Source: Algoriphagus kandeliae (lineage in GTDB: Bacteria; Bacteroidota; Bacteroidia; Cytophagales; Cyclobacteriaceae). Taken from it: a stretch of DNA of 64,000 nt. The stretch is taken from the NCBI RefSeq assembly GCF_004571135.1, contig NZ_SPSB01000002.1, positions 248,001 through 312,000 on the forward strand. Reading direction: 5' to 3'. How positions within the stretch are numbered: position 1 is the first letter of the stretch; each line of letters opens with the position of its first letter. The notes below the pieces were generated by a model. The model searched no databases and was not told the DNA's origin. It saw only the letters and a list, made by a program, of their open reading frames with translations. This document shows, one piece after another, positions 8,439 through 17,299 of the stretch. The translations under genes and the position numbers were made by a program.

Positions 8439-10304
8439 TTATCTTCCTAGATAAACTGTGAGTACAGACAAATCTGCCGGAGAAACCCCGCTTATCCTTG
8501 AGGCTTGGCCAAGCGTCTGTGGTCTGATTTTATTTAGTTTTTGTTTTCCTTCTGCAGATAATGCTGGAATAGTCAGGTAATCAAATTTAACAGGGATTTT
8601 GAAATCTTCCATGTTGGCTAATTTCTCAACCATCTGCTTTTCCTTTTCTATATAGCTATCATATTTGATTTGTATCTCTGCTTGTTCCAGTACTTCCTTT
8701 TCATATCCTTCCAAATAATCCTTAAGGTCAGTACTGATTTCCTCCAATTGTTCTATTCCGATTTGTGGTCTTTTGAGAACTTTCTCTATAGAAATCTTCT
8801 CTCGAATTGGAGCTGTTCCTAATGCTTCTAATGCTTCATTCGACTCATTTGGTTCTAGCTTTTTCTGCTTGAGGTCATTGATTAATCGAGCAGTTTGTTC
8901 TTTTTTATGAAGGACTTTTTGGTACCTCCTTTCCTCTGCTAGACCAATTTGATATCCTTTTTCTGTTAATCGTATATCTGCATTGTCTTGACGTAATAAT
9001 AACCTAAACTCAGCCCTTGAGGTAAACATACGATATGGCTCCTCGGTGCCTTTGTTGATTAAGTCGTCAATTAATACCCCTATATAGGCTTCGGACCTCT
9101 TTAGAATGAAAGGATCTTTTTCTTGAACCTTCAAACTTGCATTTATACCTGCAATTAGACCTTGGGAGCCTGCTTCTTCGTATCCTGTTGTCCCATTAAT
9201 TTGTCCAGCGAAATAGAGATTTTCCACCAATTTTGTCTCTAAAGTCAGATTTAATTGGGTTGGTGGAAAGAAATCATACTCGATTGCATATCCTGGTCTG
9301 AACATTTTTGCATTTTCAAAACCTGGGATTTGTCTCAAAGCCTTGTATTGAACATCTTCAGGAAGTGAGGTAGAAAAGCCATTTACATAGATTTCTACCG
9401 TATTCCAGCCTTCTGGCTCTACAAATATTTGATGTCGTTCCCTTTCTGCAAAACGATTGATTTTATCTTCTATGGATGGGCAATAACGAGGTCCTAGGCC
9501 TTGAATTCGCCCATTAAACATAGGTGAGCGGTCAAATCCAGTCTCTAAAGTTTCATGTACTTCTTTATTGGTATAGGTTATCCAGCATGTTCGCTGTTCT
9601 GCTAGTGGTTTGGTTTCATCCGAATAGCTGAATTTTTCGGGGTTTTCATCACCATATTGTACCTCCATTCTATCGTAATCCAAACTTCTTCCATCCACTC
9701 TTGGAGGTGTTCCTGTTTTCATCCTTCCTGCTTCAAAGCCTAATTCTACCAATTGCTCAGTAATTCCTTTGGATGCTGACTCCCCTGTTCTTCCTCCTCC
9801 AAATTGTTTTTCGCCTATATGGATAATACCATTTAGGAAGGTTCCATTAGTTAATACCACTGATTTTCCTGGAATCTCTATTCCCATTCCTGTTCTTACT
9901 CCAACTACTCTGCCGCCTTTAACCAGAATTCCAGTGACCATTTCTTGCCAGAAATCCACATTTGGGTTTTGCTCTAAAGCTAATCTCCATTCTTCTGCAA
10001 ATCGCATTCGATCATTTTGGGTTCTAGGGGACCACATAGCAGGCCCTTTGGAACGGTTTAGCATTCGAAATTGTATCATGGATTTGTCAGAAATTATACC
10101 TGACATGCCTCCTAATGCATCGATTTCCCGAACAATTTGACCCTTCGCAACGCCTCCCATTGCTGGATTACAGGACATTTGAGCAATGGTATTCATGTTC
10201 ATAGTACATAAGAGTACCTTCGAGCCCATCTTAGCTGCCGCATGAGCAGCTTCACAACCTGCATGCCCTGCTCCTACAACAATTACATCGTATTGATTAA
10301 ACAT
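8439..10304 (-). CDS. mnmG: tRNA uridine-5-carboxymethylaminomethyl modification enzyme MnmG (GidA)
   Basis: This 621-residue FAD protein works with MnmE to install cmnm5 on the wobble uridine of tRNAs. The dinucleotide-binding motif VVGAGHAGCEAA is at 9-20. The signatures SCNPAMGGVAKGQIVREIDALGG and GTPPRVDGRSLDYDRM are plain, as is the C-terminal region with IPVKFDYLTIPALSAEG...RPQTLGQASRISGVSPAD. Length matches the family. gidA genes commonly lie near oriC, and here two parS-like sites sit immediately upstream and an origin-like region lies about 2.6 kb downstream. Confidence 0.97.
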   Translation of the reverse strand: MFNQYDVIVVGAGHAGCEAAHAAAKMGSKVLLCTMNMNTIAQMSCNPAMGGVAKGQIVREIDALGGMSGIISDKSMIQFRMLNRSKGPAMWSPRTQNDRMRFAEEWRLALEQNPNVDFWQEMVTGILVKGGRVVGVRTGMGIEIPGKSVVLTNGTFLNGIIHIGEKQFGGGRTGESASKGITEQLVELGFEAGRMKTGTPPRVDGRSLDYDRMEVQYGDENPEKFSYSDETKPLAEQRTCWITYTNKEVHETLETGFDRSPMFNGRIQGLGPRYCPSIEDKINRFAERERHQIFVEPEGWNTVEIYVNGFSTSLPEDVQYKALRQIPGFENAKMFRPGYAIEYDFFPPTQLNLTLETKLVENLYFAGQINGTTGYEEAGSQGLIAGINASLKVQEKDPFILKRSEAYIGVLIDDLINKGTEEPYRMFTSRAEFRLLLRQDNADIRLTEKGYQIGLAEERRYQKVLHKKEQTARLINDLKQKKLEPNESNEALEALGTAPIREKISIEKVLKRPQIGIEQLEEISTDLKDYLEGYEKEVLEQAEIQIKYDSYIEKEKQMVEKLANMEDFKIPVKFDYLTIPALSAEGKQKLNKIRPQTLGQASRISGVSPADLSVLTVYLGR

Positions 10305-10321
10305 TGTATTTCTTTTTTACC

Positions 10322-10371
10322 TGTTCCACGTGAAACATCATTGTTTTTTGATTCCAGTTCCACGTGAAACA
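10322..10371. other. Two parS-like ParB-binding sites
   Basis: TGTTCCACGTGAAACA at 10322-10337 fits the bacterial parS consensus TGTTNCACGTGAAACA at every defined base. AGTTCCACGTGAAACA at 10356-10371 differs from it only at the first base. They are in the same orientation with starts 34 bases apart. The first fills the mnmG-ybeY gap; the second lies inside the last codons of ybeY (the SVSRGT segment). parS sites cluster near oriC, which supports the origin proposal for 5410-5882. Confidence 0.8.
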
Positions 10372-10796
10372 CTGATCTTTTGAAACAATTCTATTGCCAT
10401 TGCTTCCTTGCTTCGCATCAAGGCTGCTTCTTCTTTTTTCTTGTCTTTATAACCCAATAGATGGAAAAGCCCGTGACTAATCACCCTGCTAAGCTCATCT
10501 TCTTCTGAACATTGATGTGTTGTTGCGTTTTCCAAAACTCGATCAATGCTAATGAAAATATCTCCTTCAATCATTCCTTCCTCGTCAGAGTTATCAAAGG
10601 TGATTATGTCTGTAAGTGTATCGTGGTTTAGGTAGTCGACATTGATTTGGTGGAGATATTCATCTGAACAGAAGATGTAATTCAATTCTAATATTTCAGA
10701 TTCTTCTTCTTTGGCTATTTCTTTCAACCATCTTTTTCTGATTAATTTCTGAGGAAGGTTGAAATTGGTGTCTTCTGTAAAGAAATGAATTGCCAT
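10338..10796 (-). CDS. ybeY: rRNA maturation endoribonuclease YbeY
   Basis: A 152-residue zinc-dependent RNase-type protein involved in 16S rRNA 3' maturation and ribosome quality control. The metal-site motif is HGLFHLLGYKDK, with H108 and H112. The third ligand, usually His in HGxxHLxGYxH, is Asp118 here; I believe this variant is common in Bacteroidota homologues. Its last codons contain a parS-like site, so this end of the coding sequence may be under double constraint. Two bases separate it from the upstream ATPase gene, so the two are probably one operon. Confidence 0.92.
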   Translation of the reverse strand: MAIHFFTEDTNFNLPQKLIRKRWLKEIAKEEESEILELNYIFCSDEYLHQINVDYLNHDTLTDIITFDNSDEEGMIEGDIFISIDRVLENATTHQCSEEDELSRVISHGLFHLLGYKDKKKEEAALMRSKEAMAIELFQKISVSRGTGIKKQ

Positions 10797-10798
10797 GA

Positions 10799-11200
10799 TT
10801 AATCCATATAAAAGGAAAGAACTGTTCTCTTACCACCTTCCTCAAATTTTAGCTCATCACTCAAGTGCTTGATTAAAAAAATTCCTCTACCACCTGGTTT
10901 TTCTAGATTTTCTGGTGAAGTAGGGTCTGGTAAATTTTCATATTCAAATCCTTCGCCCTCATCTTCAATTACAAATGATAGCTTATCTTCCTCTGCCATC
11001 AGTTCCAGATGAACCAATTTCTCTTTATTTCCTTGGTTTCCATGGACGATAGCGTTACTGATACATTCCGTAACCGAAATCATGATGTTGCCATAGATGT
11101 CATCATTTATTTCAAAACGATCCCGGGCATTGTCAATAAAGCTTTCAATGATTTTTATGTTTTCAATCAAAGAAGGGATAGAAATTTTAATAGAGTTCAT
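10799..11200 (-). CDS. Anti-sigma-factor-type ATP-binding protein (RsbW/SpoIIAB-like HATPase)
   Basis: A 133-residue GHKL ATPase with no other domain. The N box ECISNAIVHGN has E45 and N49, the G1 box DEGEGF is at 80-85, and the G2 box GGRGIFLI is at 103-110. This is the fold of serine kinases such as RsbW, which phosphorylate anti-sigma-factor antagonists or bind sigma factors. No STAS partner or PP2C phosphatase gene lies next to it, so the partner is unknown. It lies 2 bases upstream of ybeY. Confidence 0.85.
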   Translation of the reverse strand: MNSIKISIPSLIENIKIIESFIDNARDRFEINDDIYGNIMISVTECISNAIVHGNQGNKEKLVHLELMAEEDKLSFVIEDEGEGFEYENLPDPTSPENLEKPGGRGIFLIKHLSDELKFEEGGKRTVLSFYMD

Positions 11201-11231
11201 TTTGAATTTTGACTTTTAGCAACAACTAGTA

Positions 11232-11999
11232 TCATTTTTCAGTTAATTCTAACTTGATCGGACAGTGATCAGAATGTATCACGTCAGGTAAAATACCTGC
11301 ACTTTTCAAACGATCTTCCATAGGTTGAGTTGCCATATGGTAATCAATTCGCCAACCTAAGTTTTTGTTTCGCGCATTGGCCCGATAACTCCACCAAGTA
11401 TACTGATGAGGATCGGGATTAAAATGCCGGAATGTATCTATAAAACCGGATTCGGTGAATTTGTCCATCCAAGCTCGCTCCTCAGGAAGAAATCCACTGG
11501 AATTTTTATTGGAAACTGGATTATGGATATCTATTGGCTTGTGACAAATATTATAATCTCCGCTTAGAATCAAATTCGGAAATTCTTGTCTCAAGTCCTG
11601 CATGTATCCATAGATATCATCAAGAAACTCGTATTTAAAGTCCTGTCTAATATCTCCGGTAGTTCCGGAAGGGAAATAAGCCGATATAAATGAAAAATCT
11701 TCAAAGTCAGCTCGAATCATTCTTCCCTCACTATCATATTTATCCAAGCCCATTCCATAGGTTATATTTTTGGGCTTGATTTTACTGAAAATCGCTACGC
11801 CAGAATATCCTTTTTTCTCCGCTGGAAACCAAAATAATTCATAACCCATATCCTTGAAAACAGCAGTATCTACCTGCTCTTCATGAGCTTTAAGTTCCTG
11901 AATACCAATGATATCTGGGTTTTCTTTATGGAGCCATTCTGCAAAGCCTTTATTTATTGCAGCACGAATTCCATTGACATTGTAGGATATAAGTTTCAT
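11232..11999 (-). CDS. xth: Exodeoxyribonuclease III (ExoA/XthA type)
   Basis: A 255-residue endonuclease/exonuclease/phosphatase-fold enzyme for base-excision repair: AP-site cleavage and 3'-end trimming. Visible motifs are the N-terminal MKLISYNVNGIRAA, the metal-site IGIQELKA, SGDYNICH with the catalytic Asp and Asn, WRIDYHMAT, and the C-terminal SDHCPI with the catalytic histidine. Length is typical. The start lies 4 bases from the stop of the upstream small gene, consistent with an operon. Confidence 0.95.
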   Translation of the reverse strand: MKLISYNVNGIRAAINKGFAEWLHKENPDIIGIQELKAHEEQVDTAVFKDMGYELFWFPAEKKGYSGVAIFSKIKPKNITYGMGLDKYDSEGRMIRADFEDFSFISAYFPSGTTGDIRQDFKYEFLDDIYGYMQDLRQEFPNLILSGDYNICHKPIDIHNPVSNKNSSGFLPEERAWMDKFTESGFIDTFRHFNPDPHQYTWWSYRANARNKNLGWRIDYHMATQPMEDRLKSAGILPDVIHSDHCPIKLELTEK

Positions 12000-12003
12000 T
12001 CAA

Positions 12004-12366
12004 TTAATCGATTTCCAGTTGATATTCTTTTTCGAAGTATTCCAATACCTGAATCTTCAAGAGTTTTTCCTGTTCCAATAAATCAAAATGCGGAAGTTCC
12101 CGAATTAGTTTCCAATGAGGCCATCCCTCTTGATCCACATATTCCAATTCATAATATCCTGCATAGCTCAATACTTTGCAGATGGCGATATGCATGAGGT
12201 CCTGTTTTTCTTCTTTGGAGAAATGCTTGGCTCCCATTCCGAGTTCCTGGACCCCAATGAGAAATAAAACCCCGTTGAGATCCTTCGGCTTTTTACCTAT
12301 CGCTTCTTCTAGCCCAAGTAGAAGTTTCCCCCACTTTTTCTCCAGATCCAGATCTCTTTTGAACAT
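12004..12366 (-). CDS. Conserved hypothetical protein
   Basis: A 120-residue acidic soluble protein, largely helical in appearance, with no signal peptide and no motif I recognise. It contains FLIGVQELGMGAKHFSKEEKQDLMHIAICKVLSYAGYYE, then an aromatic stretch DQEGWPHWKLI. It sits in a tight run with the AhpD-like gene (6 bases upstream) and exonuclease III (4 bases downstream), which supports a real gene. I believe similar proteins occur in other Bacteroidota, but no function is known to me. Confidence 0.75.
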   Translation of the reverse strand: MFKRDLDLEKKWGKLLLGLEEAIGKKPKDLNGVLFLIGVQELGMGAKHFSKEEKQDLMHIAICKVLSYAGYYELEYVDQEGWPHWKLIRELPHFDLLEQEKLLKIQVLEYFEKEYQLEID

Positions 12367-12372
12367 GCTTAT

Positions 12373-12714
12373 TTATTGATTTTCAAGTACTTCCCAAAAT
12401 TCAACAGCTCTTCTTAAGTGTGGAATAACGATCGATCCACCAATCAAAGTAGCAATGGAAAACACCTCAAATATTTCTTTTCGAATTACTCCTGCTTTAT
12501 AGCACTGTTCCAAATGATATTTGACACAGTCATCACATCGCAGGACCATGGAACAAGCCAAACCGATCATTTCTTTGCTCTTGACATCCAATGCACCTTC
12601 ACTGTATGCATTGGTATCCAAGTTGAAGAATCGTTTGATCACCTTATTGTCCTCCGCCAAAATCTTCTCGTTCATTTTGGCTCGGTAATCGTTGAATTCC
12701 TCCAATAAACCCAT
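12373..12714 (-). CDS. Carboxymuconolactone decarboxylase / AhpD-like protein
   Basis: A 113-residue AhpD-fold protein. The redox-type motif C60-D-D-C63 followed by H67 (CDDCVKYHLEQC) is the AhpD proton-relay and peroxidase signature. Such proteins act as alkylhydroperoxidase-like reductases or, lacking the cysteines, as decarboxylases; the cysteines favour the redox role. It starts the leftward run ending at mnmG and is divergent from comF, with only 50 bases between the starts. Confidence 0.85.
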   Translation of the reverse strand: MGLLEEFNDYRAKMNEKILAEDNKVIKRFFNLDTNAYSEGALDVKSKEMIGLACSMVLRCDDCVKYHLEQCYKAGVIRKEIFEVFSIATLIGGSIVIPHLRRAVEFWEVLENQ

Positions 12715-12764
12715 TAAATTAACGTATTAGTGTTGATTAATCTGCAAATATACAGCATTCCTGT

Positions 12765-13493
12765 ATGACCCGTGAACAACAGCGCTTTAAAGCAAAGCGG
12801 TTCTTATTTTTCAAAGATTTTTTAGATCTGATTTTTCCTCAAAACTGTATGTATTGTGGCAGGAGTCTCTTTGATTGGGAATTTTGTCTCTGTAATCCCT
12901 GTAAAAATAAATTGCCTGTTGCCAGCTATCACCTTCGGCCCACAGACAATGATTTGACCCAAAAACTTCAAGGGCTTTGTCCAGTTTCCAGGTGTATTTC
13001 TTATTTGAAATTTTCTAGAAAGGGAATGAGTCAAAGTCTTTTGCATCAATTAAAATACCGGAATAAGCCTCAAATTGGGCATTTTTTGGGTTCTTCCTTC
13101 GGCAAAATTCTTCTCAAACAGCCTTATCATAAAGAATGGGATATGATTGTGCCTGTTCCACTTCATGCCCAAAAGCAACAGCGAAGAGGCTATAATCAGA
13201 CCGAAGAATTTGCCAAAGGCTTAAGTGAATCGTTACAGATTCCCGTAGAAAATATTTTGCTTCGGAATAAATGGACGGATACCCAAACCAATAAATCCAG
13301 AATGGAGCGAATAGAAAATGTCTCGGGCGTTTTCGATCTTCGACCCAATTCAAATATCTATCAAAGACGAATCCTTTTGGTAGATGATGTCATGACCACG
13401 GGCGCGACACTTTCCGCTTGTGCCAATATTCTATGGAAGAATGGTTCAAAAACAGTAGATTTGGCTACAATCGCCGCTGGTGGAGGAGTCTAA
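12765..13493 (+). CDS. ComF-family amidophosphoribosyltransferase-like protein
   Basis: A 242-residue protein. The N-terminal zinc ribbon has C28, C31, C43 and C46 (NCMYCG...CLCNPCK). The C-terminal phosphoribosyltransferase domain carries VPVPLHAQKQQRRGYNQTEEFAK and the PRPP-binding loop ILLVDDVMTTGAT at about 205-217. ComF proteins are linked to natural DNA uptake, though many Bacteroidota copies have no proven role. It is the first gene of a rightward run and is followed 6 bases later by a YfiT-like gene. Confidence 0.9.
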   Translation: MTREQQRFKAKRFLFFKDFLDLIFPQNCMYCGRSLFDWEFCLCNPCKNKLPVASYHLRPTDNDLTQKLQGLCPVSRCISYLKFSRKGMSQSLLHQLKYRNKPQIGHFLGSSFGKILLKQPYHKEWDMIVPVPLHAQKQQRRGYNQTEEFAKGLSESLQIPVENILLRNKWTDTQTNKSRMERIENVSGVFDLRPNSNIYQRRILLVDDVMTTGATLSACANILWKNGSKTVDLATIAAGGGV

Positions 13494-13499
13494 CATCTT

Positions 13500-14024
13500 A
13501 TGACTGATATTGAATTTCTAAAATACCCCATTGGGAGATTTTCCATGCCGGAAAATCCAAACCTTCAAGAAGCAATAGCTCAAATCAAAAAGCTTCCTGA
13601 ATACATCCAATCCGCTGTTTCTAATCTTTCTGAAGATCAACTCGATACTCCCTATCGACCGGGGGGCTGGACTGTAAGACAATTAGTCCATCATTTAGCA
13701 GATAGCCATATGAATGCTTTTATCCGATTCAAATTGGCTTTAACTGAAGAAAACCCCACGATCAAACCCTATGATGAGGCTGCTTGGGCCAAACTTCCCG
13801 ATAGTCAATTAGAGATCGCTTCCTCAATTTCAATACTATCTAGTGTACATTATAAATGGGTTGTATTATTGGATAAAATGGATGATCAGGATTTCTCTAG
13901 AACGTATTTTCATCCTGGAAGCGGTCAGACACAAAGCCTTTTCGAAGTCACACATATGTATGCTTGGCATGGTCAGCACCATTTAGCTCATATTCAGCAC
14001 TTAGCACTTCGAGAAAATTGGTAA
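13500..14024 (+). CDS. YfiT/DinB-fold bacillithiol-transferase-like metal-dependent protein
   Basis: A 174-residue DinB-superfamily protein. RPGGWTVRQLVHHLADSHMNAF holds H64/H65 and H70; the C-terminal HGQHHLAHIQHL holds H157, H160 and H161, giving the three-histidine metal site of YfiT. Family members conjugate low-molecular-weight thiols to electrophiles or act as metal hydrolases. N-terminal YPIGRFSMPE is the usual YfiT opening. It probably belongs to the comF operon and is 14 bases upstream of the SDR gene. Confidence 0.87.
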   Translation: MTDIEFLKYPIGRFSMPENPNLQEAIAQIKKLPEYIQSAVSNLSEDQLDTPYRPGGWTVRQLVHHLADSHMNAFIRFKLALTEENPTIKPYDEAAWAKLPDSQLEIASSISILSSVHYKWVVLLDKMDDQDFSRTYFHPGSGQTQSLFEVTHMYAWHGQHHLAHIQHLALRENW

Positions 14025-14038
14025 AAGCCTAAATAACT

Positions 14039-14797
14039 ATGAATATTTCCCTAAAAGGTCAACGGATATTGGTTACAGGTGCTTCCCGTGGAATTGGAAG
14101 AGCAATAGCCAGACAACTTTCCGAATCAGGAGCAGAAGTCATCATTCACTTCAATTCCAACCAAAAAGAAGCCGAAAACCTACAAAAGCAACTGAAAAAC
14201 CCAGCTCATTTGGAATCCTGCAATTTGGCAGATTCCGATCAGGTAGTTGGTTTTATTCCTAAGATTGTCAAAAAATACGGTCCTTTAACTGGATTGGTAA
14301 ATAATGCCGGTATTTCCCCTTCGGCCCCAGATAATCTTTCAACCAAAAAATGGCTTGAAATCTGGGAAAAAACCATGGCAGTTAATGCTACTGCAGTTGG
14401 GATTTTGTGTAAGGAATTTGTTGATCAGGCTAAAAAGCAACAAGAAGGAAGAATCGTGACTATTTCTTCCCGAGCGGCTTTTCGAGGTGATACCACGGAT
14501 TATTTGGCCTATGCCGCTTCTAAAGGGGCTTTGGTAAGCTTGACTCGTTCCATTGCCCGTCATTATGGAAAACAAGGAATCAAAGCATTTTTGATAGCTC
14601 CCGGATTCACGCGAACCGATATGGCCAATCAAATTTTATCGGAATATGGAGAAGAGTTTGCCTTGAATGATATTGCTTTGAATCAATTGACTCAGCCTGA
14701 GGATATTGCTCCTATGGTAACCTTGCTTTGCTCCGGACTTGCTGACCATGCAACAGGAACATCCATAGATATCAATGCAGGTTCATACGTTCGATAG
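14039..14797 (+). CDS. SDR-family NAD(P)-dependent oxidoreductase
   Basis: A 252-residue classical short-chain dehydrogenase. The cofactor motif TGASRGIG is at 13-20, NNAG at 88-91, catalytic S143 or S144, and Y158-x-x-x-K162. HFNSN after the second beta strand, without an acidic residue at its tip, hints at NADPH. The overall sequence resembles FabG-like 3-oxoacyl reductases, but the substrate is not determined. It lies between the YfiT-like gene and a decarboxylase gene, closely spaced. Confidence 0.88.
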   Translation: MNISLKGQRILVTGASRGIGRAIARQLSESGAEVIIHFNSNQKEAENLQKQLKNPAHLESCNLADSDQVVGFIPKIVKKYGPLTGLVNNAGISPSAPDNLSTKKWLEIWEKTMAVNATAVGILCKEFVDQAKKQQEGRIVTISSRAAFRGDTTDYLAYAASKGALVSLTRSIARHYGKQGIKAFLIAPGFTRTDMANQILSEYGEEFALNDIALNQLTQPEDIAPMVTLLCSGLADHATGTSIDINAGSYVR

Positions 14798-14805
14798 TAT
14801 TTGCT

Positions 14806-16230
14806 ATGGATAAAGAGGAATTTCGAAAATATGCCCACCAATTGGTGGATTGGATGGCAGATTATCTGGAGGAAAAGGAGAATTATCGGGTAACTCCTAC
14901 AACAAAGCCGAGAGAAATATTTAAGCAGTTGCCATCTGAGGCACCCGAAGATTCAGAATCATTCGAAGCTATTTTTCAGGATTTTAAGGAAATTATTCTT
15001 CCGGGAATGACTCATTGGCAGCATCCATCTTTTTTTGCCTATTTCCCTGCTAACAATTCCGAGCCTTCTATTTTGGCAGAAATGCTCATGTCTACACTTG
15101 GAGCACAATGTATGTCATGGTTAACCTCTCCGGCAGCTACCGAGCTCGAAGAACGGGTTTGCGATTGGCTTCGGGGTGCTAAGGGAATAGATCCGTCTTG
15201 GAAAGGGGTCATTCATGATACAGCAAGTACTGCTACCTTGAGCGCAATTTTGTCGGCAAGAGAGCGAAAATCTACGTGGTTGATCAATGAAGAGGGCTTT
15301 GGTGGGAAGGAAAATTTCCGAATTTATTCTTCGGAGCACGTTCATTCTTCTATTGACAAGGCCGTTCGAATCGCCGGAATAGGAGTAAAAAACTTGGTTC
15401 GAATTCCAGTGGATGAAAATTTTGCCATGATTCCAAGTTTATTGGAAGAGGCTATCCAAAAAGATCTCGAAAAAGGTTTTACTCCGCTTTGTGTTGTTTC
15501 TGCTTTGGGAACAACCTCCAGTACTGCGATAGATCCGATAGGTGAAATTACCAAAATCACCAAAAAATATGGCCTATGGCATCATATTGATGCGGCTTAT
15601 GCAGGAACGGCTTTGCTCCTTCCTGAATTTCAATCTCTGATTGAAGGACATGAGGATGCAGACTCTTACGTATTCAATCCTCATAAATGGATGTTCACCA
15701 ATTTTGATTGTACGGTCTTGTTCCTGAAAAACCCGCAGGATTTGATTAAAACATTCTCTCTTACTCCCGAATATTTAAGAACTCAACTCGATCGGGAGGT
15801 CAATAACTATAGGGATTGGGGAATTCAATTGGGAAGAAGATTTCGGGCCTTAAAACTGTGGTTTGTAATTCGAAGCTATGGCCTGAAAGGAATTCGTCAA
15901 AAACTAAGATATCATATCCAACTCGCCCAAAAAGCCAAATATTGGATTGAGTCCGAATTAGGATTGGAAATATTAGCACCCGTTCCTTTCAACACCATCT
16001 GTTTTCGTCACCATGATCCCAAGCATACTTTGGAGGAGGAGAATACATTCAATGAAAAATGGATGAATGCATTGAATGCTACCGGAAAAGTATTTTTCAC
16101 TCATACCAAATTGGAAGGAAAATATGTCATTCGATGGGTGATCGGACAGACTGATGTGGAAGAAAAACATATCCAAGCCGCATGGGTTTTACTGATGGAA
16201 ACTCGAAAAAAATTACTTCAAGAAGATTGA
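14806..16230 (+). CDS. Pyridoxal-phosphate-dependent aromatic-L-amino-acid decarboxylase family
   Basis: A 474-residue group II PLP decarboxylase. The Schiff-base lysine is K294 in NPHKWMF. H180 in SSEHVHSS should stack on the PLP ring and D262 in HIDAAYAG should bind its nitrogen. The opening FRKYAHQLVDWMADYLE and GMTHWQHPSFFAYFPANNS are typical of tyrosine/tryptophan/DOPA decarboxylases. The product amine cannot be specified. It follows the SDR gene by 8 bases and precedes a membrane-anchored unknown by 5 bases, so the genes look like one operon. Confidence 0.93.
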   Translation: MDKEEFRKYAHQLVDWMADYLEEKENYRVTPTTKPREIFKQLPSEAPEDSESFEAIFQDFKEIILPGMTHWQHPSFFAYFPANNSEPSILAEMLMSTLGAQCMSWLTSPAATELEERVCDWLRGAKGIDPSWKGVIHDTASTATLSAILSARERKSTWLINEEGFGGKENFRIYSSEHVHSSIDKAVRIAGIGVKNLVRIPVDENFAMIPSLLEEAIQKDLEKGFTPLCVVSALGTTSSTAIDPIGEITKITKKYGLWHHIDAAYAGTALLLPEFQSLIEGHEDADSYVFNPHKWMFTNFDCTVLFLKNPQDLIKTFSLTPEYLRTQLDREVNNYRDWGIQLGRRFRALKLWFVIRSYGLKGIRQKLRYHIQLAQKAKYWIESELGLEILAPVPFNTICFRHHDPKHTLEEENTFNEKWMNALNATGKVFFTHTKLEGKYVIRWVIGQTDVEEKHIQAAWVLLMETRKKLLQED

Positions 16231-16235
16231 CTTAA

Positions 16236-16817
16236 ATGCCAACCAAAGATCCGGTTTTAACACCCGAGCTGATCAAGATCTTAAAGATTTTTGGGGCTGC
16301 TTCGGTCCTTTTGGTTATTTTCTTTTCTTTTTTTGATTCTTACAGAGCGAACAATTCAGGTGAAGACAAGACTTTTCGGATGACTTCTTCCTCTCGATTG
16401 TTTTTTCTGAATCTAAAAGCCATTGATTATCAACGGGAAATACGAAAGGATGCAGGAATGACTTTGTATCGGCATGCCGGATTTTCTTTTGATTCGGAAG
16501 ACCCTACTGCATTTTTGGTTCTAATCCTTAATACCCCGAAAGATGAATGTTATCTCTATCTAGAGCCGCATAAGGTAGATTGGCCTTTGAATATTTTGGC
16601 AGTTTGGGCTGAGAATCAACGGGAGCTGAACTTTCAAAATGGGAATAAATTCGAGCATTTCAGACAAGTTCAGGAGCTTTATGATTTGATTCAAAAAGAG
16701 GCAGACTTTTACTTAATTGTCTCAGATCAAAAAATTCCATTGTGGCAATCTGAATCTGAAAAAGAAGCGCTCAAATTCACATTCGAAGATTATTTTAGGA
16801 TTTTAGATAAGAAGTAA
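16236..16817 (+). CDS. Hypothetical protein with one N-terminal membrane segment
   Basis: A 193-residue protein of unknown function. A single hydrophobic helix spans about residues 12-32 (IKILKIFGAASVLLVIFFSF), followed by a soluble domain that starts with a basic linker. There are no catalytic motifs I recognise. Spacing of 5 bases after the decarboxylase and 6 bases before the thioesterase supports translation as part of the operon. Confidence 0.7.
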   Translation: MPTKDPVLTPELIKILKIFGAASVLLVIFFSFFDSYRANNSGEDKTFRMTSSSRLFFLNLKAIDYQREIRKDAGMTLYRHAGFSFDSEDPTAFLVLILNTPKDECYLYLEPHKVDWPLNILAVWAENQRELNFQNGNKFEHFRQVQELYDLIQKEADFYLIVSDQKIPLWQSESEKEALKFTFEDYFRILDKK

Positions 16818-16823
16818 GAAAAT

Positions 16824-17273
16824 ATGTCGAACCCTCAGTTAGAATTTTTTAAATCTCAAATCGGGAAAGTCCTGGATCATGGGCCATCTGGAGCAGGAAA
16901 TTGGCTAGCGGGCACCTTACTTGAAGTCGAAGTTGGTTACGCGAAAGTCTCTTTTCATATTCGTCCTGATATGTGTAATCCAGCCCAGATTCTCCATGGA
17001 GGAGTTGCTTCCTTGATGATGGATGATGTGATTGGAATGGCAAATTTCATCACGGAATCCGAATTTTTGATGACAAGTATCAATTTGAATGTGGACTTCT
17101 TGTCCTCGGCTAGTCTGGGAGAAAAAGTAGAAGTGACAGCCAAACTGGTACGGACAGGAGCAAACCTAAATCATTGGGAATCCGTAATACGAAAAGAATC
17201 GGGCAAAATCGTCGCAAAAGCCAGTTCGAATATGATTAAAACCCACAAAAGACTTAAGGAATTAGGGTTTTAA
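16824..17273 (+). CDS. PaaI-family hotdog thioesterase
   Basis: A 149-residue hotdog protein. The core motif PAQILHGGVASLMMDDVIGMA at about 54-74 has the HGG and the catalytic acidic residue (D68 or D69) of PaaI/YigI thioesterases, which hydrolyse acyl- or aryl-CoA esters. The length fits one hotdog domain. The physiological substrate is unknown. It ends the operon that began at comF. Confidence 0.9.
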   Translation: MSNPQLEFFKSQIGKVLDHGPSGAGNWLAGTLLEVEVGYAKVSFHIRPDMCNPAQILHGGVASLMMDDVIGMANFITESEFLMTSINLNVDFLSSASLGEKVEVTAKLVRTGANLNHWESVIRKESGKIVAKASSNMIKTHKRLKELGF

Positions 17274-17299
17274 TGTTTTTCGCCATTTAATTTTATAAA

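Noticed and set aside
9769..10140. 123-codon open frame on the plus strand within mnmG
   Set aside because: It is antisense to a well-conserved gene and proline-rich in the way expected of an opposite-strand shadow.
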